Origin: Bradyrhizobium sp. SSBR45G
GTDB taxonomy: Bacteria > Pseudomonadota > Alphaproteobacteria > Rhizobiales > Xanthobacteraceae
DNA: 64,000 bases
Reading direction: 5' to 3'
NCBI RefSeq assembly: GCF_030159255.1
Contig: NZ_BSCT01000030.1
Coordinates: 1-64,000 of the forward strand
The translations under genes and the position numbers were made by a program. The notes below the pieces were generated by a model, which was not told where the DNA came from, did no database searches, and worked only from the letters and a program-made list of their open reading frames with translations. Below are positions 16,471-24,464 of this stretch, piece by piece. Numbering within the stretch: the stretch's first letter is position 1; every line of letters starts with the position of its first letter.

Positions 16471-17604
16471 TCAGGCGGCGCTCATCTCGGAGCGGATCTC
16501 CGCGCGCAACTCGTCGATCAGCCTGAGGCCGCCCTTGGTCTCGACATGCCAGAACGTCCAGCCATTGCACGCCGGCAGCCCTTGGGCGACGGCGCCGATG
16601 CGATGGATCGAGCCGACCTTGTCGCCGAGCATGATGGCCCCATCGGCGCGCACCAGCGCGCCGTAGCGCCGCTTGGAATCGACGAGCTTGGCGCCGGGCG
16701 CGATCATGCCGCGCTCGATCAACTCGGAAAACGCCACCCGCGGCGCCTCGCGCGCCGTCATGAACGGCGCGAGCGTGGCTTCCGGCAGCGGTTCGACCGC
16801 GGCGATGCGACGCTCGGCCGCATCGGCATAAACCTTGTCGCGCTCGAAGCCGATGTAGCGGCGGCCGAGGCGTTTTGCCACGGCGCCCGTCGTGCCGGTG
16901 CCGTTGAACGGGTCGATCACCAGATCGCCCGGCTTTGATGACGACAGCAGCACCCGCGCCAGCAGGCCTTCCGGCTTCTGCGTCGGATGGACCTTCTTGC
17001 CGTCGCCGTCCTTGAGCCGCTCCTCGCCGGTGCACAGCGGGATCAGCCAGTCGGAGCGCGCCTGGACGTCCTCGTTTGAGGCTTTCAGCGCTTCATAGTT
17101 GAAGGTGTAGCCCTTCGCCTTTTCATCCCGCGCGGCCCAGATCATGGTCTCGTGCGCGTTGGTGAAGCGGCGGCCGCGGAAATTCGGCATCGGGTTCGAC
17201 TTGCGCCATACGATGTCGTTGAGGATCCAGAAGCCGAGATCCTGCATGATCGCGCCGACGCGGAAGATGTTGTGATAGGAGCCGATCACCCAGATCGTCG
17301 CGCTCGGCTTCATCGCCCGGCGCGCGGCGAGCAGCCAGGCGCGCGTGAAGTCGTCATAGGCGGCGAATGATGAGAACTTGTCCCAATCGTCGTCGACCGC
17401 ATCGACCTGCGATTCGTCGGGACGCTTGAGCTCACCCTTGAGCTGCAGATTGTAGGGCGGATCTGCAAACACCAGGTCGACGGATGCGCCTGGCAGTTTC
17501 GACATCTCGGCGACGCAGTCGCCGACGATGATTCGTTGCTCTTCAAGAGCCTGAAATTTAGTGCGGGGCGCCCTTGCAGACGCCCCGCGACGCGACTCAA
17601 CCAT
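16471..17604 (-). CDS. ccrM: CcrM-type adenine-N6 DNA methyltransferase (GANTC)
   Basis: 377 aa. The catalytic motif is DPPYNLQ (residues 48-54) and the SAM-binding motif is DPFNGTGTTGAVAKRLG (231-247), in the order of beta-class amino methyltransferases. The long C-terminal extension (about 280-375, RAMA-like) is typical of CcrM. The enzyme methylates the adenine in GANTC and ties methylation state to the cell cycle in alphaproteobacteria; loss is lethal or severe in many. Three GACTC sites (GANTC) lie at 17594, 17605 and 17619 around its own start. The gene is convergent with the preceding gene. Confidence 0.95.
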   Translation of the reverse strand: MVESRRGASARAPRTKFQALEEQRIIVGDCVAEMSKLPGASVDLVFADPPYNLQLKGELKRPDESQVDAVDDDWDKFSSFAAYDDFTRAWLLAARRAMKPSATIWVIGSYHNIFRVGAIMQDLGFWILNDIVWRKSNPMPNFRGRRFTNAHETMIWAARDEKAKGYTFNYEALKASNEDVQARSDWLIPLCTGEERLKDGDGKKVHPTQKPEGLLARVLLSSSKPGDLVIDPFNGTGTTGAVAKRLGRRYIGFERDKVYADAAERRIAAVEPLPEATLAPFMTAREAPRVAFSELIERGMIAPGAKLVDSKRRYGALVRADGAIMLGDKVGSIHRIGAVAQGLPACNGWTFWHVETKGGLRLIDELRAEIRSEMSAA

Positions 17605-17625
17605 GACTCAAGAACTCTGACTCAG
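17590..17625. promoter_or_regulatory. Cluster of three GANTC sites at the ccrM start
   Basis: GACTC is found at 17594-17598, 17605-17609 and 17619-17623, that is, three CcrM sites within 30 bases around the start codon at 17602-17604. In Caulobacter the ccrM promoter leader contains GANTC sites whose methylation state affects its transcription. The same kind of feedback is a reasonable inference here. Confidence 0.55.
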
Positions 17626-17988
17626 GCGACGCTGTCGGCGACGCGGGACCTAACAACCGACTGCCCACACTTTGACCCGGCAAAGTAAAAATGGACTTAA
17701 TCGGGAAAATTTTTCGCATCGATGTGCGCATGTTCATCACGCGCACCGGCGATCACGCGCCGCGCGTCGATGCGCGGCGCTGTCTGCGCAACGTGGCGAT
17801 TGTGATGGGGTTTTCGCGCTGGCGCGCGCGAGCGCGGGTTGCGAGGGAGCGGCGTGCGTGGCGGTTTTTCTGCTCGCGCTAGGCAAAATTTGCCGGCCGG
17901 GCTATTGTTTAACACTGTGGAAATTTTACCTGTTTGCCGCGTTGGGCATTTCGCGCAGAGCCGCGCAAGATCATGAGGAAAGGCCGCC
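17605..17988. other. Divergent promoter region between ccrM and metallopeptidase gene
   Basis: 384 bases without a supported gene. A 63-codon frame at 17691-17882 is Arg-rich and reads like dispersed repeat DNA, not a protein. The region holds the upstream part of the ccrM GANTC cluster and AT-rich patches near 17690-17715 (AAAAATGGACTTAATCGGG) and 17915-17935 that may be promoters for the two divergent genes. Confidence 0.45.
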
Positions 17989-18909
17989 ATGCGTTACGAT
18001 GATTTCCGTCGCAGCGACGACATCGACGACCGTCGCGACGAAGGCGGCGGGATGGGCGGTGGTATGGGCCTGCCGATCGGCGGCGGTGGGCTCGGCATCG
18101 GCACCATCATCGTGCTCGGCCTGATCGGCTATGCCTTCGGCATCGACCCGCGCATCCTGATCGGCGGCGCCGAGATGATCACCCACGGCGGCGCGCCGAC
18201 GCAGCAGGCCGACCGCCGTTCACCCGGCAAGACCGGTGCGCCCAAGGACGAGATGGGCGACATGATCTCCGGCGTGCTCGGCGAGATCGACGACCGCTGG
18301 ACCGAGATCTTCCAGGCCAGCGGCCAGAGCTATACCGGCCCGAAGATCGTGCTGTTCCGCAACAGCACCAATGGCGGCCGCTGCGGCATGGCGCAGTCGG
18401 CGATGGGGCCGTTCTACTGTCCGCCGGACCGGCAGATCTTCCTCGACACCAGCTTCTTCCGCGAGGTCGAAACCCGCTTCCGCGGCTGCTCGGGCAGCGC
18501 CTGCAAGTTCACCGCGGCCTACATCATCGCGCACGAGGCCGGCCACCACGTTCAGAACCTGCTCGGCATCCTGCCGCGCGTGACGCGGATGCAGCAGCAG
18601 GTCGGCAGCAAGGCCGAAGCCAACGCGCTGCAGGTCAAGGTCGAGCTGCAGGCCGACTGCCTGTCCGGCGTCTGGGTCAATCGCGAGGCCAAGAAGCGTC
18701 CGGGCTTCCTGGAGGAGGGCGACATCGACTCCGCGCTGACCACGGCGTCGGCGATCGGCGATGACACCCTGCAGCGGCAGGCGACGGGACGCGTGGTGCC
18801 GGATTCGTTCACTCACGGCTCGGCCGCCCAGCGCAAGCGCTGGTTCATGGTCGGCTATCAGCAGGGCAGCGTGCAGGCGTGCAACACGTTCGGCGCCAAT
18901 ACGCTGTAA
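17989..18909 (+). CDS. Neutral zinc metallopeptidase, YpfJ family
   Basis: 306 aa. The N-terminus is charged then Gly-rich (GGGMGGGMGLPIGGGG). A hydrophobic segment at about residues 33-50 (GLGIGTIIVLGLIGYAFG) anchors it, so the catalytic part faces the periplasm. HEAGHHVQNLLG (HExxH, about residues 182-193) binds zinc. The two Cys in CSGSACKF and the CGMAQSAMGPFYCP segment are conserved in the family. Activity is predicted only; a physiological substrate is not known. Confidence 0.9.
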   Translation: MRYDDFRRSDDIDDRRDEGGGMGGGMGLPIGGGGLGIGTIIVLGLIGYAFGIDPRILIGGAEMITHGGAPTQQADRRSPGKTGAPKDEMGDMISGVLGEIDDRWTEIFQASGQSYTGPKIVLFRNSTNGGRCGMAQSAMGPFYCPPDRQIFLDTSFFREVETRFRGCSGSACKFTAAYIIAHEAGHHVQNLLGILPRVTRMQQQVGSKAEANALQVKVELQADCLSGVWVNREAKKRPGFLEEGDIDSALTTASAIGDDTLQRQATGRVVPDSFTHGSAAQRKRWFMVGYQQGSVQACNTFGANTL

Positions 18910-18921
18910 GGAGATGCGATC

Positions 18922-19482
18922 ATGGCGATCGACGAGAGCAAGAGCTTCGTTCCCCTCAACATCGCCGTGCTGACGGTGTCCGATACGCGCGTGCTCGCCG
19001 ACGACAAGTCCGGCAATACCCTGAGCGACCGCCTGACGTCAGCCGGTCACAGACTGGCGGCGCGCGACATCGTCACCGACGACGTCGAGAAGATTCGCGC
19101 CGTGGTGAGGTCGTGGATCGCCGATCCCGGCGTTGACGTCGTGATCACGACCGGCGGCACCGGCTTCACCGGCCGCGACGTCACCCCGGAGGCGATCGAG
19201 CCGCTGTTCGAGAAGCGCATGGACGGCTTCTCGATCGCCTTCCACATGCTGAGCCACGCCAAGATCGGGACGTCGACGATTCAGAGTCGGGCGACGGCCG
19301 GCGTTGCCGGCGCGACCTACATCTTCTGCCTGCCGGGATCACCCGGTGCCTGCCGCGACGCCTGGGACGGCATCCTCTCGGCCCAGCTCGACTACCGCAC
19401 GCGACCCTGCAACTTCGTCGAGATCATGCCGCGGCTGGACGAGCATCTGCGCCGGCCCAAGGCCCAGGGCGCGACGGCGTAG
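18922..19482 (+). CDS. moaB: Molybdenum cofactor biosynthesis protein MoaB
   Basis: 186 aa. The MoaB/MogA fold is clear: LNIAVLTVSDTR, DVVITTGGTGFTGRDVTPEA, FSIAFHMLSHAKIGTS and IFCLPGSPGACRDAW. Members bind molybdopterin and take part in adenylylation before molybdate insertion. The gene starts 12 bases after the metallopeptidase stop with AAGGAGATG close by, so the two are probably co-transcribed. No riboswitch was seen. Confidence 0.95.
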   Translation: MAIDESKSFVPLNIAVLTVSDTRVLADDKSGNTLSDRLTSAGHRLAARDIVTDDVEKIRAVVRSWIADPGVDVVITTGGTGFTGRDVTPEAIEPLFEKRMDGFSIAFHMLSHAKIGTSTIQSRATAGVAGATYIFCLPGSPGACRDAWDGILSAQLDYRTRPCNFVEIMPRLDEHLRRPKAQGATA

Positions 19483-19511
19483 TGCGACGTGACGCGCGCC
19501 TCAGCCGCGCG

Positions 19512-19952
19512 TCACTTCGTCGGAACGATCTCGAATGCCCCGCCGCCCTCGATCGCCGCGCCGATCAGGCCACCGACCATGCTGGCCGCGAAATTCTGTC
19601 CGCGGGGGCCGACGACCATCCGATAGGTCTTTCCAGGCACGGCGGTGAAACGAATGCTCGAGGAGCCCGGCGACGACCAGGTCGACACGGTGATGGCGAC
19701 CGGGCCGGGCGCGATCGGGCCGTTATAGCTCTCGCCGCGGCCGAGGCTTGCGACCTTGGTGCCGTTGATCTCGATGGCGGCCGGTGCGGCCAGATACAGG
19801 AAATCGGTCGTCCTGGTGATCGCGACCGTCGCGCGGCCCTTTGGCGCGGCGTGAGCCGCCGGAGCGGTCGCTCCCTGAAATCCCAATGCGCCGGCAAGGG
19901 CAAGACACGCGGCAAGCTTCGATCGACACGCCAAACTGATCACTGATGACAC
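19512..19952 (-). CDS. Exported DUF2846-like protein
   Basis: 146 aa. A signal peptide ends near APAAHAAPKG (about residue 37). The rest follows the DUF2846 pattern: FLYLAAPAAIEINGTKVASL, then GPVAITVSTW and GKTYRMVVGPRG, a short beta-rich domain of unknown function found in periplasmic or outer-membrane-linked proteins. A Gly-rich hydrophobic stretch (MVGGLIGAAIEGGGA) sits near the end. It is convergent with moaB. Confidence 0.65.
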   Translation of the reverse strand: MSSVISLACRSKLAACLALAGALGFQGATAPAAHAAPKGRATVAITRTTDFLYLAAPAAIEINGTKVASLGRGESYNGPIAPGPVAITVSTWSSPGSSSIRFTAVPGKTYRMVVGPRGQNFAASMVGGLIGAAIEGGGAFEIVPTK

Positions 19953-20085
19953 CCGTTCTGTTTCGGCGGGATACTACCGATGCTCGGGAACTCCGCAATC
20001 GGCCCGTTTTGCGTGTTGCAGGGGCTGAGTGAATCTACTGTCGGTTGTTGTTGCGTGCGGCCGAAGCGGCTCGTGCGCTTGCGGG

Positions 20086-21015
20086 CTACAGATCCAGCCG
20101 CCACGTCTCGCCCGTGAGCTGAACGCCGAAAGAGGCGTGCGGCTGCTCCGCGATCTTGCGAAACCCGGCGCGCGCGTAGATGTCACGCGCCGCGGTCAGG
20201 ATGCTCTGCGTCCACAGCTCGACCGTCTTGTAGTTCTTCTCCCGCGCGAAGCGGATGCATTGTTCGGTCAATGCCCGGCCAACGCCCATGCCGCGGGCCT
20301 TCTTCTCGACCAGCAGCAGACGGAGCTTGCCGACATCGTCGCTGCCCTTGACCAGGAAGATCGAGCCGACGGGCTCGCCACCGAGCTCGGCGATCCAGCA
20401 ATGCTCGCGGGCCGCATCGTAGTTTCGGATGAACTGCGCGCCGATCTCCGCGACCAGCGCCTCGAACGAGATGTCCCAGCCATACTCCTCGGCATAGACG
20501 GCGCCGTGCCGTGATATGATCCAGCCGATGTCGCCGGGGCGATGGCTGCGCAGCAGGACCGGAGAACGCTCGGATGGCTTTGGCTCTAGTGCCGTCTCGA
20601 TGGCGTTCATCGCGCCAACCAGCCGCTCGCGGACTGGTGCTGCGAGCGGGGCGAGCATCGCCGCGATTTCCTTCTGCGAGCTGCGATCGAGCCTGGCATA
20701 GGCCTGCCGGCCTTTCGCGGTGAGGCTGAGCTGCTGCTGCCTGCGATCCGACGGCAACGGCGTGCGGCTGATCAGGCCCTTCTCGTCGAAGTTCTGCACG
20801 ATGCGGCTGAGATAGCCGGCATCGATGCCGAGAAGGCCGCCGATCTCCTTGGCCGAGACCGCGTCACGGTGCGCGAGCTCATACAGCACCCGCGCCTCGG
20901 CCAGTGAAAACGGGCTGTCGAGCAAATGCTGGTCGAGTGCGCCGAGCTTTCGGGTGTAGAAGCGGTTGAAGGCGCGGACAGCGGCGACGTCGCTGTCGGA
21001 CGGCGATGGGGTCAT
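20086..21015 (-). CDS. MarR-type regulator fused to GNAT acetyltransferase
   Basis: 309 aa from the ATG at 21015, which has GGAG 8 bases upstream; alternatives at 21039 and 21045 fall inside the operator palindrome. Residues 1-150 form a MarR winged HTH (YELAHRDAVSAKEIGGLLGIDAGYLSRIVQ, then GLISRTPLPSDRRQ). Residues about 155-309 are an N-acetyltransferase, with GKLRLLLVEKKARGMGVGRAL for acetyl-CoA binding. This two-domain architecture is common in proteobacteria; the acetylated target is unknown. Confidence 0.9.
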   Translation of the reverse strand: MTPSPSDSDVAAVRAFNRFYTRKLGALDQHLLDSPFSLAEARVLYELAHRDAVSAKEIGGLLGIDAGYLSRIVQNFDEKGLISRTPLPSDRRQQQLSLTAKGRQAYARLDRSSQKEIAAMLAPLAAPVRERLVGAMNAIETALEPKPSERSPVLLRSHRPGDIGWIISRHGAVYAEEYGWDISFEALVAEIGAQFIRNYDAAREHCWIAELGGEPVGSIFLVKGSDDVGKLRLLLVEKKARGMGVGRALTEQCIRFAREKNYKTVELWTQSILTAARDIYARAGFRKIAEQPHASFGVQLTGETWRLDL

Positions 21016-21031
21016 GGGGCGGTCTCCGATG

Positions 21032-21067
21032 CTTGCCATTGTCAATCAATTGGTTGATTTTGGCAAG
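21032..21067. promoter_or_regulatory. Operator-like palindrome upstream of MarR-GNAT gene
   Basis: AATCAA (21044-21049) and TTGATT (21054-21059) form an inner inverted repeat. CTTGCCA (21032-21038) and TGGCAAG (21061-21067) form an outer one. The palindrome ends 17 bases upstream of the start codon, where an autorepressor site is expected. Binding is inferred from position and symmetry. Confidence 0.55.
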
Positions 21068-21080
21068 TATATCGAGCGCC

Positions 21081-21653
21081 CTACACCATGACGATCCGGC
21101 TGCGCAGGACGATCCGGGAGGAGCGGCCGAGCTGGCGCAACAGCCGCGTTTCGGCCCGCTTGGCGTCCGGCCGGTAGCCGCCGACCTGCCGGTAATGATC
21201 CCGGGCGATCAAGAGACCCTGGTCGCCCAGCGGTCCGACCACCGCGCGCGCGACCGAGCGAAGGCGGTCGCGCAGGCTCACGGCGGCATAAGGCGACCGG
21301 GCATACCGGAACACGCCGGCGCGTGGCCGGCCTCCCGCGCCGACGCTCTGGACGAACTGCATGGTCTCGTCGATCCAGCCGGGATCGAGCACGGCGCCCG
21401 CGGGCAGGAACATCAGCCAGGGCGCGCGGGCCTGGGCGGCGCCTGCCGCCAGCGCTGCGGCGTGCGAGCCTTCGAATTTCATGAAGTTGCAGCCGGCGAC
21501 GTCGGCCACGCGTTCGATGACGCTGGAATCGGGAGAGCGATCGACCAGCAACACCTCGCTGACGACGCCCGCTGCAGCGCCCGGCACCAGCGCGGACAGG
21601 GTGGCCACGGCGGTCGGCTCGACACCTTCGGTCGGGATGATCACGCTCAGCAT
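21081..21653 (-). CDS. Family 2 glycosyltransferase-like protein, short
   Basis: 190 aa from the ATG at 21653. The open frame extends upstream to 21860 but that part overlaps the end of the phosphoketolase gene and has no similarity. MLSVIIPTEGVEPTAVATL and EVLLVDRSPD fit the GT2 nucleotide-binding start, and APWLMFLPAGAVLDPGWIDE holds a DxD-like region. It is shorter than most GT2 enzymes (190 against about 230 or more), like the TIGR04283-type group. The sugar and acceptor are unknown. Confidence 0.75.
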   Translation of the reverse strand: MLSVIIPTEGVEPTAVATLSALVPGAAAGVVSEVLLVDRSPDSSVIERVADVAGCNFMKFEGSHAAALAAGAAQARAPWLMFLPAGAVLDPGWIDETMQFVQSVGAGGRPRAGVFRYARSPYAAVSLRDRLRSVARAVVGPLGDQGLLIARDHYRQVGGYRPDAKRAETRLLRQLGRSSRIVLRSRIVMV

Positions 21654-21856
21654 GAACCTGGCATCTTCGTTTGCAGCGCCTCCAGTTCCATTGTTATCAC
21701 TTTGATATAGCCAAATCAGCCCGCTGCGCTGCGGAATTTTGCAGCAGGCTGCCCGGCTTGCCGCGTTCGGGCAGCGCCCGAACGGCAGGTTTTGATGGCA
21801 GGCCCTAATGGCAGGTCTTGCGGGACCTCGTTTGCGACAGGCTCGTCCCGGCAGGC

Positions 21857-24274
21857 TCAACCGCTCGCCTGGGCCGGCGTCGTCCCGCTCGCAAGCTTCG
21901 GCCAGACCCAGTCGCGGATCTCCGGCATGTCCTCGCCATGCGCTCGGATGTAGCGGGCATGCTCGATCAGCGCGTCGCGGAATGTCTGCTTCACATGAGC
22001 CGCCGACACGCTGAGGCCGGGCACGCGCTCGATCGCCTCGATGGCCAGGTGGAAACGATCGAGCTCGTTGAGGACGACCATGTCGAACGGCGTCGTCGTG
22101 GTGCCTTCCTCGATGAAGCCGCGCACATGCATGCCGGCATGGTTGGTGCGGCTGTAGGTGAGACGATGGATGAGATGCGGATAGCCATGATAGGCGAAGA
22201 TCACCGGCTTGTCGGTCGTAAACAAGCTGTCGAAATCGCGATCGCTCAGACCGTGCGGATGCTCGGTCTCGGGCTGCAGCGTCATGAGATCGACGACGTT
22301 GACGACGCGGATCTTCAGATCAGGCAGCGCCTTGCGCAGCAGATCGACCGCGGCCAGCGTCTCCAGCGTCGGCACGTCGCCGGCGCAGGCCATCACGACA
22401 TCGGGCTCGGCGCCGGCAGGGCCGGTGCCGGCCCATGACCAGATGCCGATGCCGGCATCACAATGCGTCGCTGCGTCCTTCATCGACAGCCATTGCGGTG
22501 AAGGCTGCTTGCCCGCGACGATGACGTTGACGCGGTCGTAGGTGCGGAGACAGTGGTCGGCGATCCACAGCAGCGTGTTGGCGTCCGGCGGGAAATAGAT
22601 GCGAACGACGTCCGCCTTCTTGTTGGCGACGAAGTCGACGAAGCCGGGATCCTGATGGCTGAAGCCGTTATGGTCCTGCCGCCAGACATGCGAGGTCAAG
22701 AGATAGTTCAGCGACGCGATCGGGCGCCGCCACGGCAGCTCGCGCGACACCTTCAGCCATTTGGCATGCTGGTTGAACATCGAATCCACGATGTGGATGA
22801 AGGCCTCGTAGCAGGAGAAGAAGCCGTGCCGTCCGGTGAGCAGATAGCCTTCGAGCCAGCCCTGGCAGAGATGCTCGCTCAGCACCTCCATGACGCGGCC
22901 GTCCTGGGCGAGGTGGACGTCGTAGGGCTCGATGCCTTCCATCCAGACGCGCTCGGTGACGTCGAACACGGCGTCGAGCCGGTTCGAGGCGGTCTCGTCA
23001 GGACCCATGATGCGGAAGTTTCTCGACGTCGCATTGAGCGTGATCACCTCGCGCAAGAACTTGCCGAGCTCGCGCGTGGCTTCGGCGGTAGTCTGGCCGG
23101 GTGAGCTCACCTCGACCGCAAAGGCGCGATAGTCGGGCAGCTTCAGCTCGCGCTTCAGGAGGCCGCCATTGGCATGCGGGTTGGCGCCCATGCGCCGCTG
23201 CCCTTGCGGAGCCAGCGCCTGCAACTCCGGCACCAGCCGGCCCTGCGCGTCGAACAGCTGGTCCGGCTCGTAGCTTTTCATCCAGGCCTCGAGCAGTGCG
23301 AGATGCTCGGGCTTGCCGCGCGGATTTGAGATCGGCACCTGATGGGCGCGCCAGAAGCCTTCCACCTTGAGGCCATCGACCTCCTTCGGTCCCGTCCAGC
23401 CCTTCGGGCTGCGCAGCACGATCATCGGCCATCTTGGTCGTTGGAACGCCGCATCCGGCTGACGCGCGTTCTGCTGGATCGAGCGGATGCTGGCAAGCGC
23501 GACGTCGAGTGCGTCCGCCATCTGCCGGTGCATCGCCGTCGGTTCGGTGCCTTCGACGAACAGCGGCTGATAGCCATAGCCTTCGAACAGGCTCTTGATC
23601 TCAACATCGCTCATGCGGCCGAGCACGGTGGGATTGGCGATCTTGTAGCCGTTGAGATGCAGGATCGGCAGCACCGCGCCGTCATGCGCCGGGTTCAGGA
23701 ACTTGTTCGAATGCCAGGAGGCGGCGAGCGGGCCGGTCTCGGCCTCGCCGTCGCCGACGACGCAGGCGACGATCAGATCGGGATTGTCGAACGCTGCGCC
23801 ATAGGCATGGACCAGCGCGTAGCCGAGCTCGCCGCCTTCGTGGATCGAGCCCGGCGTTTCCGGCGCCGCGTGGCTCGGAATGCCGCCGGGGAAGGAGAAC
23901 TGCCGGAACAGCTTGCGCAGGCCGTCGGCGTCGCGCGTGATGTCCGGATAGATCTCGCTGTAGCTGCCTTCGAGATAGGTGTTGGCGACCATGCCCGGCC
24001 CGCCATGGCCGGGGCCGCAGATGTAGATGACGTTGAGATCCTGCGTCCGGATGGCGCGGTTGAGATGGGCGTAGATGAAGTTCAGCCCGGGCGTGGTGCC
24101 CCAATGGCCGAGCAGGCGCGGCTTGATGTGCTCCGGCTTCAGCGGCTCGCGCAGCAGCGGGTTGTCCAGCAGGTAGATTTGCCCGACCGAGAGGTAATTT
24201 GCTGCGCGCCAATAGCGGTCAAGCAGGTCGAGATCGTCGGCCGAATTGATCTGGTGGGGAGAACTGATCTGCAT
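21857..24274 (-). CDS. xfp: Phosphoketolase (xylulose-5-phosphate / fructose-6-phosphate)
   Basis: 805 aa from the ATG at 24274 (MQISSPHQINSADDLDLLDRYW), matching the family length of about 790-820; the ORF upstream to 24361 is extra. The thiamine-diphosphate signature GDGEAETGPLAASWHSNKFL and the N-terminal YWRAANYLSVGQIYLLDNPLL are present, as are GHWGTTPGLNFIYAHLNR and the C-terminal MTLQPETEHPHGLSD. It splits sugar phosphates to acetyl phosphate with phosphate, in the cytosol. There is no adjacent acetate kinase. It is divergent from the radical SAM gene. Confidence 0.95.
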   Translation of the reverse strand: MQISSPHQINSADDLDLLDRYWRAANYLSVGQIYLLDNPLLREPLKPEHIKPRLLGHWGTTPGLNFIYAHLNRAIRTQDLNVIYICGPGHGGPGMVANTYLEGSYSEIYPDITRDADGLRKLFRQFSFPGGIPSHAAPETPGSIHEGGELGYALVHAYGAAFDNPDLIVACVVGDGEAETGPLAASWHSNKFLNPAHDGAVLPILHLNGYKIANPTVLGRMSDVEIKSLFEGYGYQPLFVEGTEPTAMHRQMADALDVALASIRSIQQNARQPDAAFQRPRWPMIVLRSPKGWTGPKEVDGLKVEGFWRAHQVPISNPRGKPEHLALLEAWMKSYEPDQLFDAQGRLVPELQALAPQGQRRMGANPHANGGLLKRELKLPDYRAFAVEVSSPGQTTAEATRELGKFLREVITLNATSRNFRIMGPDETASNRLDAVFDVTERVWMEGIEPYDVHLAQDGRVMEVLSEHLCQGWLEGYLLTGRHGFFSCYEAFIHIVDSMFNQHAKWLKVSRELPWRRPIASLNYLLTSHVWRQDHNGFSHQDPGFVDFVANKKADVVRIYFPPDANTLLWIADHCLRTYDRVNVIVAGKQPSPQWLSMKDAATHCDAGIGIWSWAGTGPAGAEPDVVMACAGDVPTLETLAAVDLLRKALPDLKIRVVNVVDLMTLQPETEHPHGLSDRDFDSLFTTDKPVIFAYHGYPHLIHRLTYSRTNHAGMHVRGFIEEGTTTTPFDMVVLNELDRFHLAIEAIERVPGLSVSAAHVKQTFRDALIEHARYIRAHGEDMPEIRDWVWPKLASGTTPAQASG

Positions 24275-24426
24275 GGGACCTCGCTTGGCTTTCCGCTTCG
24301 CACCGGCGGGACGGAGCATAGAGTAACACCGCACCGTCCCGTTCCAGCGCTGCTGCAGCATAGATCAGGAATGTGATGGCCGGCCTTGCGCCACCGCAGA
24401 GATCGCGTGCGCTTTTGTTCTATTTT

Positions 24427-24441
24427 GTTCTTGTATTGTTC
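24427..24441 (+). promoter_or_regulatory. SOS box (LexA site) GTTC-N7-GTTC
   Basis: GTTC at 24427-24430, seven bases, then GTTC at 24438-24441: the alphaproteobacterial LexA consensus. A third GTTC lies at 24417-24420, six bases before the first. The box ends 23 bases upstream of the radical SAM start codon, so it would overlap that gene's promoter or transcription start. Confidence 0.75.
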
Positions 24442-24464
24442 TTTGTGCGTGCTATGTCTTGCCC

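Noticed and set aside
17691..17882. 63-codon plus-strand frame upstream of the metallopeptidase gene
   Set aside because: Arg-rich, resembles recurrent repeat-derived frames; no ribosome site.
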